Shown: positions 1 through 6,276, counted from the stretch's first letter. The stretch: 10,865 bases of DNA from Syntrophaceae bacterium UBA2208 (GCA_002327885.1 DCUS01000036.1:23117-33981), one strand, 5' to 3'. The notes: generated by a model not told the origin, from the letters alone. A program made the numbers and translations.

Positions 1-104
1 ACTGGAAAACCCCAAACTCTAATTTCCAAACCCCAAACAAATCCCAAGCTCCAATATCAAAACTCATAACTCGTAACTCCTAATTCATAACTCATAACTC
101 AGAA
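1..104. repeat. A/C-rich degenerate tandem repeat at window edge
   Basis: The plus strand here has very few G residues and is built from degenerate short units. The left part (about 1-58) is made of variants of CCAAA and TCCAA; the right part (about 59-100) of variants of AACTCATA, such as AACTCGTA and AATTCATA, recurring roughly every 8-10 bases. No reading frame of note and no hairpin with a T-run is visible. It lies directly downstream of the CoA-transferase stop codon. Such A/C-rich low-complexity spacers recur in many environmental deltaproteobacterial and related genomes (recollection, not checked). It may continue to the left outside the window. Confidence 0.6.
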
Positions 105-1304
105 TTAGATGATATTTTTTTCCTTAAACTCCTTCAACTGGGCGGGGCTATATCCCAAAAGCCCGCTATAAATCCCTTCATTGTGTTCCCCGAATCGAGG
201 TGGAAAACTGAGCATCCGATCCACTGATTTCAAATAAGGATTATTGATAGGGGGAGGCGCAATGGTAATCTCCACCCCTGTTTTGGGGTCTTTACTTCGA
301 AGCAAATTCGGTTTTACCAGAGGGTCTTCCACCACTTCTCCGATCGGGTTCACTTTGGAAATGGCAATGGTGGCCTTTGTGAAGATATCGATCATTTGTG
401 CAGTCGTAAATTTCTTGGTGATGGCATTGATCGCGTGATTCAAATGATCCACATCTGCAATCCGGCCGGCATTTCTCTCATATTCTTTTTTATAAAGAGA
501 TTCGAACCCTGGAATCTTTGTCATCGTTTCCCACTGTTTATCGTTTCCTACCGCAATGTAGGCATAGCCATCCTGGGTCTCATAGACAGAGACAGGAGCA
601 AAGAATTCGTGTGTATTTCCCCTTCGAGAGACCTTTTTCTTAAAGGTAACCGTGTGGGTGATCGCCTGGGTCAGCCATGAGACAGTGCTTTCGAACATCG
701 ATAGATCAATACGACTCCCTTGACCCGTCACTGCTCTTTTAAAAAGAGCCTTCATCAGAAGACCGTAGCCATGTTCACTGGCACCCATGTCTGGGAGAGG
801 GATACCCATCACTTGGGGACTCCCTCCTTTTTCTCCGGTGAGCTCCATCAATCCGCCTCTGGCCTGCAGCACCGGATCATAAGCCGCTTCATTGTTCTGT
901 GGGCCGAAACCGGTCATTCCCAGCCAGATAATATCCTCTTTAATCTTTTTGAGCATCTCGTACTCGATTCCAAGTTTGGTGTAATTTCTTGGGAGTTGAT
1001 TGGTGGCGAAGATATCTACATTTAATTTGAGAATAAGTTTCTTCAAGATCTCCTGCCCCTCAGGGGTTCCGATATCCAGGGTCAGAGCCTTTTTTCCCGC
1101 ATTGATGGAGAGATAATAGGAGAACATTCTATCTTCTTTTAAAACATCGTCACCCACTCGCCGGTTGGGATCCCCGTAGACAGGATGTTCCATCCGAATG
1201 ACATTGGCTCCATCCTCGGTTAAACGGAGGGTTAAATAGGGGAGGACAGTTGCCTGCTCGAGACTCAAAACAGTAATATTTTTAAATAATTGCACATCAT
1301 CCAT
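105..1304 (-). CDS. Class III (CaiB/BaiF, formyl-CoA transferase family) CoA-transferase
   Basis: This protein of about 399 residues probably moves CoA from a donor thioester to a free carboxylate, or racemises a 2-methylacyl-CoA; the family includes formyl-CoA transferase, CaiB, BbsE/BbsF and alpha-methylacyl-CoA racemase. Family hallmarks are an N-terminal region with DGANVIRMEHP (31-41), the AYDPVLQARGGLM segment (141-153), and an Asp at 172 in PLPDMGAS at the position of the aspartate that forms the acyl-enzyme anhydride. GSRIDLSMFES follows. The length is normal for the family. I chose the ATG at 1304 because AAGGAGGTG lies 6 bases upstream of it; an in-frame ATG at 1322 would place the ribosome binding site inside the gene. 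It lies downstream of two acyl-CoA dehydrogenase genes but has its own promoter. Only one CoA-transferase gene is present, whereas BbsEF-type enzymes have two subunits. The substrate is unknown. Confidence 0.9.
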   Translation of the reverse strand: MDDVQLFKNITVLSLEQATVLPYLTLRLTEDGANVIRMEHPVYGDPNRRVGDDVLKEDRMFSYYLSINAGKKALTLDIGTPEGQEILKKLILKLNVDIFATNQLPRNYTKLGIEYEMLKKIKEDIIWLGMTGFGPQNNEAAYDPVLQARGGLMELTGEKGGSPQVMGIPLPDMGASEHGYGLLMKALFKRAVTGQGSRIDLSMFESTVSWLTQAITHTVTFKKKVSRRGNTHEFFAPVSVYETQDGYAYIAVGNDKQWETMTKIPGFESLYKKEYERNAGRIADVDHLNHAINAITKKFTTAQMIDIFTKATIAISKVNPIGEVVEDPLVKPNLLRSKDPKTGVEITIAPPPINNPYLKSVDRMLSFPPRFGEHNEGIYSGLLGYSPAQLKEFKEKNII

Positions 1305-1335
1305 AAAAACCACCTCCTTCATGAATTTTGGATAC

Positions 1336-1343
1336 TGTATACA
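1336..1343. promoter_or_regulatory. TGTATACA palindrome at the predicted transcription start (candidate operator)
   Basis: TGTATACA is a perfect 8-bp palindrome at about +1 to +8 of the predicted CoA-transferase transcript. It overlaps the 9-bp near-palindrome ATACTGTAT (1332-1340). The pattern GT-A-T-AC matches the half-site type bound by FCD-subfamily GntR repressors, and the position is typical for a repressor site. No regulator gene is present in the window, so the link to GntR is inference from motif shape only. Confidence 0.3.
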
Positions 1344-1349
1344 AAGGAA

Positions 1350-1379
1350 TATATATACCCAAAACCCCGATCATGTCAA
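1350..1379 (-). promoter_or_regulatory. Sigma-70-like promoter for the CoA-transferase gene
   Basis: On the minus strand a perfect -35 box TTGACA (1374-1379) is followed after 16 bases by TATATA (1352-1357), or after 18 bases by a second overlapping TATATA (1350-1355). Transcription would start near 1343-1345, giving a leader of about 40 bases that contains the strong ribosome binding site at 1311-1319. The perfect -35 box, spacing and location between two genes make this one of the clearer promoters in the window. It implies that the CoA-transferase can be expressed separately from the dehydrogenase genes upstream. Confidence 0.65.
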
Positions 1380-1401
1380 GACTTTTCATTTTCCGAGGGT
1401 A

Positions 1402-1637
1402 ATGCCTCACTCTTCCGTGCGACTCTTCAGCCATCCAACGGGGATGTCGGAGAAAATCTTATAGCGGAAACTTTAACTTGGTCCCGAACTCCCCAAAATG
1501 CCCTTCAGGAGAGGATGGCTTGATAGAATCATGGCGAGGGTTCCCTTTCCCCATCATCCTATTAAAGATCCGCTTGATAAGATTTTCGAAGGCATTCCTG
1601 TTGGATCAGCGTATTTCACCTCGCTTCAGTGAGGCAT
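1402..1637. repeat. MITE-like imperfect inverted-repeat element overlapping the 3' end of an acyl-CoA dehydrogenase gene
   Basis: Two inverted arms share collinear exact blocks with matched spacing: ATGCCTCACT (1402-1411 with 1628-1637), 21 unrelated bases in each arm, ATCCAAC (1433-1439 with 1600-1606), 12 bases in each arm, GAAAATCTTAT (1452-1462 with 1577-1587), AGCGGA (1463-1468 with 1569-1574, 2 bases extra in one arm), and CTTTAA (1471-1476 with 1562-1567). The centre (about 1480-1560) shows no continued pairing. No transposase is encoded. The right arm covers the last residues and the stop codon of the dehydrogenase gene, and the left arm lies in the 301-bp gap before the CoA-transferase. 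No target duplication could be identified by eye. Beyond this element, the gap holds only the CoA-transferase promoter region. Confidence 0.5.
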
Positions 1638-2763
1638 CACTTCCCAGGATGTTCTCAGCGATCACATCCTTATGCTCTTCCTCAGTTCCAAGCTCCGTTC
1701 CGATTGCCCAGGCGTCACGGAAGTAGTGTTCAATGGCCTGCTCAGCAATATAACCGTAACCCCCAAAGATCTGGAGGGCCTCATCGACCACGGTGATCAA
1801 TCTCCTTCCCACCTCCAATGGGGTGACGGAAAAAAATCGGGAATCGATCCTGTCCTGGTCATACTCGGTAGCCGCCTTATAGGTGAGGCAGCGAGCCACC
1901 TCAACACTTACGGCCATTTCCGCCAGTTTATGTCGAATGGCCTGAAACTGGGAAAGCTTTCTGCCGAACTGTTCCCTTTGTTTGGCATATTGCATAGCAC
2001 GATCAAAGGCCCCCTGTGCGGTGCCAAGAGCTTGGGCTGCGCTTTTGAGTCCTATTGCTTGAGAGCCAAAATGAACATGGGCCATCCCTTCGCCTTCTTG
2101 TCCTATCCGGTTTTCAAAAGGTATCGGAGTTTCTTTGAAAAGGAGATCGCCCGAAGAGATCATCCTTAACCCCATTTTTTCGATGGGATGAAATTCAATG
2201 CCCTCCCTTTCCCGTTCGACGATCAATGTGATCCATCCTTCCAGTGGTTCTATACAAAGGGTGATGAAGGAATCCGCTGAAGAGGCGTTGAGCACGAAAC
2301 TTTTTTTCCCGTGAATGGAGTACCCATCCCCTCTCCTTTTGGCGGTTGTGGAAAGAACGGAGAAGTCTCTACTGTCCTCCGATTCAGCAAAGGCAATTCC
2401 CAGTCGCCCCTCTCCTTTTGTTAAAGGAGACAGGAATTGTTTCTTCTGCCCGTTGGAAGCAAATTTCAGGATGATCTCTGAACCAAGATCCACGCTGCTC
2501 AGGGCGCTTCCCATTCCGGAATCGACTCTACATAACGCTTCAATTACCAGAAGATGTTCAAAGAACCCCAAGCCCTGACCTCCAAACTCTTCAGGGTAAT
2601 GAACGCCAATAAATCCTAACCGAGCGGCTTTCTTCCATAACGATTCTGGGAATTTCCCTTCTTGATCCAGTTTCAGGGCAAGGTCAGGGTCGAATTCTCC
2701 AAGCGCAAACTCCCTGGCCGCTTTTTGAACATCCTTCTGCTCATCCGTTAGTTCGAAATTCAT
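1606..2763 (-). CDS. Acyl-CoA dehydrogenase family protein, probably a non-catalytic partner subunit
   Basis: The 385-residue protein has the full acyl-CoA dehydrogenase fold length, but several signature residues are altered. The FAD/substrate signature usually written ALTEPDAGSD reads AFAESEDSRD (124-133). The TFITNG segment reads SFVLNA (155-160). The C-terminal catalytic Glu position is Leu358 within TELGTEEEH. The alternative helix-G Glu of isovaleryl-CoA dehydrogenase is also absent (SQAIGLK, 234-240). By contrast, the half that binds the FAD of the neighbouring subunit is intact: REQFG (263-267) and QIFGGYGY (331-338). The start is supported by AGGAGG 5 bases upstream of the ATG; the ribosome binding site overlaps the stop codon of the preceding dehydrogenase, suggesting translational coupling. 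The last ~11 residues (SDASLKRGEIR) extend past the usual family end and lie largely in an inverted-repeat element. I infer a structural subunit paired with the upstream gene product. Confidence 0.85.
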   Translation of the reverse strand: MNFELTDEQKDVQKAAREFALGEFDPDLALKLDQEGKFPESLWKKAARLGFIGVHYPEEFGGQGLGFFEHLLVIEALCRVDSGMGSALSSVDLGSEIILKFASNGQKKQFLSPLTKGEGRLGIAFAESEDSRDFSVLSTTAKRRGDGYSIHGKKSFVLNASSADSFITLCIEPLEGWITLIVEREREGIEFHPIEKMGLRMISSGDLLFKETPIPFENRIGQEGEGMAHVHFGSQAIGLKSAAQALGTAQGAFDRAMQYAKQREQFGRKLSQFQAIRHKLAEMAVSVEVARCLTYKAATEYDQDRIDSRFFSVTPLEVGRRLITVVDEALQIFGGYGYIAEQAIEHYFRDAWAIGTELGTEEEHKDVIAENILGSDASLKRGEIR

Positions 2764-2772
2764 CCTTGCCTC

Positions 2773-3915
2773 CTAAAGCCCTAACTCCCTTGCGATCACT
2801 AAATGTTGAATTTCAGAGGTTCCTTCTGGAATCTTAAACAATCTCGCATCCCGAAGGAATCTCTGGATGGGATTTTCCATCATCAGGCCGATATTCTTCT
2901 GGATGGCCATTGCTTTTTGAACGATCTTCTGCAGAGATTCCGTGCAGAAGAGCTTCACGATCGAGGCATCCTTCATGGAAGCGAGACCTTGATCAAAAAG
3001 CCAAGCACCTCGATAGGTCATATACCGCATGGCCTCAAGGGATGTCGCCATCTCCGCCATCGTAAATCGAATCGCCTGCGATCTGGCGAGTGACTGGCCA
3101 TCTCTTGAGGTGCTCTTGATATAGGAGCGGAGGGCATCGAATGCGGCCTGACCCACTCCCGTACTCCTCGCTCCGTAGGTAAGCCTTCCTGACTTGAGGG
3201 TTCCTTCCAACTGCCTTAACCCTCCGCCCTCCTGTTCCCCGAGCATCCTTTCTTTCGGAACGTCACAATCGTCAAAGGCCAGCTCAGCGGTATCCGCGGA
3301 ATGGTTCCCCAGTTTTTTTAATTTCTTGATCACAGAAAATCCTAAGTCTTCGCGCTCCACGACAAAGAGGTTGATCCCTGTTCCCCTTTTGGCGGGATCG
3401 GTATAGGCGGCCACGGTCACAAAATCACAGATCGTTCCATTGGTGATGAAGGTCTTGGAACCATTGAGCCGATACCCATTTTCCTGCCTGGTCGCAGTCG
3501 TCCTAATTCCTGACGCGTCCGATCCTGCATCAGGTTCCGTCAATGCAAAGGCACCTATCTTTTCTCCTCTGGCGGCAGAAGGCAAGTATTTCTGTTTCAG
3601 TTCTTCAGAACCATAGTGGAGGATGGGGTCTGTAGCCAGGCCACTTTGAACCATGACGCCTGAACCTATGCCTGCACAGATCCGGTTCAATTCCTCCGTT
3701 GAAATGCATTCAGAAATCTTGTCCAGACCAGGGCCACCATATTCCTTGGGGCATCGCAGGCAGAGAAGGTGTTCTGCACCCAGGATCCTAAAGAGTTGAA
3801 CCGGAAAAGTTTCTTTTCGCTCGTTTTCCTCAACGAATGGGCTGACCTCTCTCTCATAAATTTCCCGGACTCTTTTTTGAAATGCTTTCTGCTGCTCATT
3901 CAATTCAAAAAACAT
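2773..3915 (-). CDS. Acyl-CoA dehydrogenase, catalytic subunit
   Basis: This 380-residue FAD enzyme should introduce a trans-2 double bond into an acyl-CoA, passing electrons to an electron-transferring flavoprotein. The first family signature is perfect, ALTEPDAGSD (124-133), as is TFITNG (155-160). The catalytic base is Glu364 in IPEGTSEIQ, the medium/short-chain acyl-CoA dehydrogenase position. It lacks features for binding the FAD of its neighbour: the usual RxxFG is replaced by SRDGQSL (270-276), and the Q-x-F-G-G-x-G loop by QKNIGLMMENP (339-349). These are the elements retained by the gene 9 bp downstream. An AAAGGAGG ribosome binding site lies about 10 bases before the ATG. It follows the enoyl-CoA hydratase gene by 113 bp, a gap that contains a palindromic repeat. 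The substrate cannot be deduced. Confidence 0.92.
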   Translation of the reverse strand: MFFELNEQQKAFQKRVREIYEREVSPFVEENERKETFPVQLFRILGAEHLLCLRCPKEYGGPGLDKISECISTEELNRICAGIGSGVMVQSGLATDPILHYGSEELKQKYLPSAARGEKIGAFALTEPDAGSDASGIRTTATRQENGYRLNGSKTFITNGTICDFVTVAAYTDPAKRGTGINLFVVEREDLGFSVIKKLKKLGNHSADTAELAFDDCDVPKERMLGEQEGGGLRQLEGTLKSGRLTYGARSTGVGQAAFDALRSYIKSTSRDGQSLARSQAIRFTMAEMATSLEAMRYMTYRGAWLFDQGLASMKDASIVKLFCTESLQKIVQKAMAIQKNIGLMMENPIQRFLRDARLFKIPEGTSEIQHLVIARELGL

Positions 3916-3935
3916 GTCTTTGTCGCCTCCTTTAA

Positions 3936-3995
3936 CCCGGTAGAAATAATGCCCCGCTCGATTTCGAATCGCAACGACTGAAATTTCTAACGGGG
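3936..3995. repeat. 60-bp palindromic intergenic repeat, short copy
   Basis: The ends CCCGGTAGAAAT (3936-3947) and ATTTCTAACGGG (3983-3994) are inverted repeats matching at 11 of 12 positions. The interior carries AATGCCCCGCTCGATTT. The element sits in the 113-bp gap between the enoyl-CoA hydratase and acyl-CoA dehydrogenase genes. A longer relative in the opposite orientation occupies 9474-9588. It has no coding capacity, and may act as an RNA hairpin between cistrons or be a REP/MITE-type repeat. Confidence 0.6.
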
Positions 3996-4028
3996 TGAAC
4001 CTGTCTCGTCAATCAATACCTACGTCAA

Positions 4029-4808
4029 TTACTCATTCCTGAAACCCGGTTTTCTCTTCTCTAAAAAGGCGGTCACTCCTTCCTTAAAATCTTTTGTCTT
4101 GTAGACCTCCCCATAGATTTCCGAGTCCTTGATCAATGCCTCTCTTAACGGAAGCTGGGCGGCATGAAACATGGCCTGTTTTGCTAAATGTACGGATGCC
4201 GGTCCTCTGGCTATTTGTCGGGCCATGGCCAACGCTTCTTCCATCAGTTTTTCATGTGGAACCACACGATTGACCAATCCTATTCTTTCCGCTTCTTCCG
4301 CATTCACAATTTTTCCTGTATAGATCATCTCTTTCGCCCGGCCTGACCCAATGAGCCGCATCAACCGGACATTTCCTCCGTATCCGGGCATAATTCCCAC
4401 CCGAACCTCTGTCTGTCCGAGTTGAGCCCTCTCGCTGGCAATTCGTATATCGCAGGCCAAGGCGATCTCACAACCCCCGCCCAATGCCCAGCCATTGATG
4501 GCCGCAATCATCGGTTCCTCCATCGATTCCATAAAGAGGAGAATCTCGTTGGCCTTCTTCGAAGCATTGACCGCATCTTGAGGGGTTCGGTCTTTAAGCA
4601 TGCGAAGGTCAGCCCCGGCAATGAATGCCTCGTCACCGATACCCGTCACGATGCCTACCCTGATCTCGGGTTCCGAATGCAACCGTTTCAGTAGCTCTTC
4701 CAACTCCATCCAGGTCTCCCAGTTGAGAACATTCCTGACTTCGGGCCTGTTGATTTTGATGATGCCTATCCTCCCATCCGTTTCATAAATCAAATTTTTG
4801 TAAGACAT
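4029..4808 (-). CDS. Enoyl-CoA hydratase/isomerase (crotonase) family protein
   Basis: The 259-residue protein has the standard crotonase length and most likely hydrates a trans-2-enoyl-CoA to the 3-hydroxyacyl-CoA, the step after the dehydrogenases encoded downstream. The oxyanion-hole segment is AGADLRML (64-71). Both catalytic glutamates of true hydratases are present: Glu114 in GGGCEIALACD and Glu134 in LGQTEVRVGIMPGYGG. This argues against a purely isomerase or dehalogenase role. The start is fixed by GGAGG five bases before the ATG. No convincing promoter was found directly upstream; the 195-bp gap to the thioesterase gene has a palindrome that may be regulatory. Confidence 0.93.
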   Translation of the reverse strand: MSYKNLIYETDGRIGIIKINRPEVRNVLNWETWMELEELLKRLHSEPEIRVGIVTGIGDEAFIAGADLRMLKDRTPQDAVNASKKANEILLFMESMEEPMIAAINGWALGGGCEIALACDIRIASERAQLGQTEVRVGIMPGYGGNVRLMRLIGSGRAKEMIYTGKIVNAEEAERIGLVNRVVPHEKLMEEALAMARQIARGPASVHLAKQAMFHAAQLPLREALIKDSEIYGEVYKTKDFKEGVTAFLEKRKPGFRNE

Positions 4809-5003
4809 GGAAACCTCCGTTTCTTATCAATCCTGACGAAAACCACTATTTCATTTTTGAATTCAGATTTTTCGAATGCAAACTCAGAAGACGGATGGCG
4901 CCATCCCGGTTCTTTCCAGCCCTTCTCTTTTTGGAAAGAGACGTCCTCCTTATCATACGTTAGGCATCAGTCATGCTCAGAGTTAAAGGCTGGAGGCCTT
5001 CCT
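4809..5003. other. 195-bp intergenic region with perfect 14-bp palindrome and hairpins
   Basis: GGATGGC/GCCATCC (4893-4906) is a perfect 14-bp palindrome about 85 bp upstream of the enoyl-CoA hydratase start. Next to it are two mutually exclusive hairpins: TCTTTCCA (4911-4918) with TGGAAAGA (4932-4939), or TCTCTTT (4924-4930) with AAAGAGA (4935-4941). Close to the thioesterase stop codon, AAGGC and GCCTT (4986-5000) form a short stem followed on the minus strand by only TTAA, a very weak terminator at best. No promoter matches both boxes convincingly. The region may hold the control site for the hydratase-dehydrogenase operon, but this is inference. Confidence 0.35.
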
Positions 5004-5435
5004 TCACCTTTTGCCGTTCTCCCCTTTTCTGAAATAGATCACTTGTTGACCGATGGCCATGAGGAGTCCTTCTTGATTCTTCACCTCAAATTCAATCAAA
5101 CCGATTCGGTTGGATCGATGGGTGACCCTGGCGGTGGCCTCGAGGGAATCTCCGGGTTTGCCGGCAGATAAGAAGTGAATATTTTGTTGGAGTGCGACGG
5201 CTGGTTCTCCGTAGCTGTTCCCTGCTGCTTCACACGCCTGATCCGCCACAGAGAAGATCGCTCCTCCATGAGCCATTTGATAAATATTGGTGGTTTCGAC
5301 CGTTATGGGAAGAGTTGTGCGGGCGAACCCCCGAAGAAGTTCAAGCAACTTCACTCCAATCCGCTGGGAAAAGGTGTCCTCTGTGTTGACTTTATCAAAG
5401 ACCGATTTCAGAATGTCTTTCGGAACTTCATCCAT
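5004..5435 (-). CDS. PaaI-type hotdog-fold acyl-CoA thioesterase
   Basis: The 143-residue protein belongs to the PaaI/4HBT hotdog family, whose members hydrolyse acyl- or aryl-CoA thioesters and often free CoA trapped in dead-end intermediates. The hallmark MAHGGAIFSVADQA spans 54-67, with HGG at 56-58 and the probable catalytic Asp65 on the central hotdog helix. The following strands (about 78-135) are typical, including the Q-N-I-H-F-L segment. The family works as a dimer or tetramer in the cytoplasm. The gene starts 13 bases after the stop codon of the TIR-like gene, and its probable ribosome binding site (TGAGGA) overlaps that stop, so the two are probably cotranscribed and coupled. A housekeeping role for the neighbouring acyl-CoA pathway is the simplest reading. 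Confidence 0.9.
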   Translation of the reverse strand: MDEVPKDILKSVFDKVNTEDTFSQRIGVKLLELLRGFARTTLPITVETTNIYQMAHGGAIFSVADQACEAAGNSYGEPAVALQQNIHFLSAGKPGDSLEATARVTHRSNRIGLIEFEVKNQEGLLMAIGQQVIYFRKGENGKR

Positions 5436-5448
5436 AAAAAAGATGTCC

Positions 5449-6171
5449 TCAAGGGTTTGCTCTTTTCTTTAATTTCTCAGTCAGGTCAGAGAAATTTTCA
5501 TATTCGATTCGATGAAGTTGCTTAATATTCTCAAGAGAAGGAGAGCCTTTCTTTTGAATAAGAATAACCTCTTTCCCGATTCCCAGGGCTGCGCCGAGTT
5601 CGAGGAGGGGTTCTGTTTTGTGAGAGGTTGGAAGATCGTATATTCCTAATTTGGAACGTTTGATCTGATCGATTCGCTGGTAAAGGAATTCTCCCTTTCG
5701 AGAGGCTTCCATTCCCAGAATTGGAATGAGGCCACTTCCCTCAAAGGCATTTTTGATTGCCTGGATTAATTCAGGTTCTTCGATCCCGGAGGATATATAA
5801 AATTCGCCATGGAGGGTGAACTCCACGGTTTTCGGGGTGGTCTGGATTTTTTTAAAAAGGGTCCGATCCAGGGTCAATTCTTTAATGGCTGATTGAAGGA
5901 TGTTTTTTACATTCTCAAGATCTTTTTTGTAGCGTACAGCATTAATCTTGTCGATCTCCATGGAAGCAAAGGCTTTGACGATCATCTCATGAAATCGGAG
6001 GGCGAGGAAATTTTGATAGTGGATCGATTTAGCGCTGAAGGCTTTCTCCAATATCATTTTGGTCTCAGAATGCCAGTGTTTAAAATTTTCATGGTCGGCA
6101 TGAAGACCAGACATTTCCTCCAATCGGTTCAGCTGGGCTTTGATCAGGTCAATTGGATCCCTTTCTGACAT
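5449..6171 (-). CDS. Protein with helical N-terminus and TIR-like / deoxyribosyltransferase-like C-terminal domain
   Basis: This 240-residue protein is not a known metabolic enzyme of the pathway. Residues 6-108 are predicted by eye to be helical and include the pattern HENFKHWHSETKMILEKAF (28-46), as often seen in defence-associated proteins before a TIR-like domain. Residues 117-205 read like a Rossmann-type TIR-like or nucleoside-deoxyribosyltransferase-like domain: strand EFYISSG, a helix, GLIPILGMEA, then IKRSKLGIYDLP, TEPLLELGAALGIG and KEVILIQ. Glu191 in LELG sits where those families keep a catalytic Glu. The assignment rests on pattern recognition without a search. The ATG at 6171 is preferred to TTG at 6174 because GGAGG lies 7 bases upstream. 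It is first in an operon with the thioesterase. An NADase/defence role, or a nucleotide-binding sensor, is possible but unproven. Confidence 0.55.
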   Translation of the reverse strand: MSERDPIDLIKAQLNRLEEMSGLHADHENFKHWHSETKMILEKAFSAKSIHYQNFLALRFHEMIVKAFASMEIDKINAVRYKKDLENVKNILQSAIKELTLDRTLFKKIQTTPKTVEFTLHGEFYISSGIEEPELIQAIKNAFEGSGLIPILGMEASRKGEFLYQRIDQIKRSKLGIYDLPTSHKTEPLLELGAALGIGKEVILIQKKGSPSLENIKQLHRIEYENFSDLTEKLKKRANP

Positions 6172-6197
6172 CAATTTTCCTCCAAGCTTTTTGTTCG

Positions 6198-6226
6198 AAA
6201 ATAACAGCGGATGAGGAGAATGTCAA
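6198..6226 (-). promoter_or_regulatory. Sigma-70-like promoter for the TIR-like/thioesterase operon
   Basis: On the minus strand a perfect -35 box TTGACA (6221-6226) is followed, after exactly 17 bases, by TATTTT (6198-6203), matching four of six -10 positions. The predicted start near 6191 gives a leader of about 20 bases containing the GGAGG ribosome binding site (6179-6183). Confidence 0.55.
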
Positions 6227-6276
6227 CCCTTCGATATTTTCCCCCGGGAACTCAATGTTAGGAAATCCTTCATGAC

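Noticed and set aside
1..104. CRISPR array
   Set aside because: The units are short, degenerate and drift without constant spacers; there are no exact repeats of 23-40 bases.
1305..1322. In-frame extension of the CoA-transferase to an ATG at 1322 (MKEVVF)
   Set aside because: These codons are the strong ribosome binding site AAGGAGGTG for the ATG at 1304, and the extension does not resemble the family N-terminus.
1290..1523. Plus-strand 77-codon reading frame across the CoA-transferase/dehydrogenase gap
   Set aside because: It has no ribosome binding site and crosses the CoA-transferase promoter and the left repeat arm; its resemblance to the readthrough frame of the dehydrogenase is explained by the inverted repeat.
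1462..1605. Functional stop-codon readthrough (or selenocysteine) of the dehydrogenase TGA into 48 further codons
   Set aside because: The protein is already full length for its family, and no selenocysteine-type structure or family homology supports the extension. Kept only as an observation on the repeat element.
4986..5000. Intrinsic terminator after the thioesterase gene
   Set aside because: The stem is only 5 bp and is followed by TTAA, not a T-run. Mentioned within the intergenic entry only.
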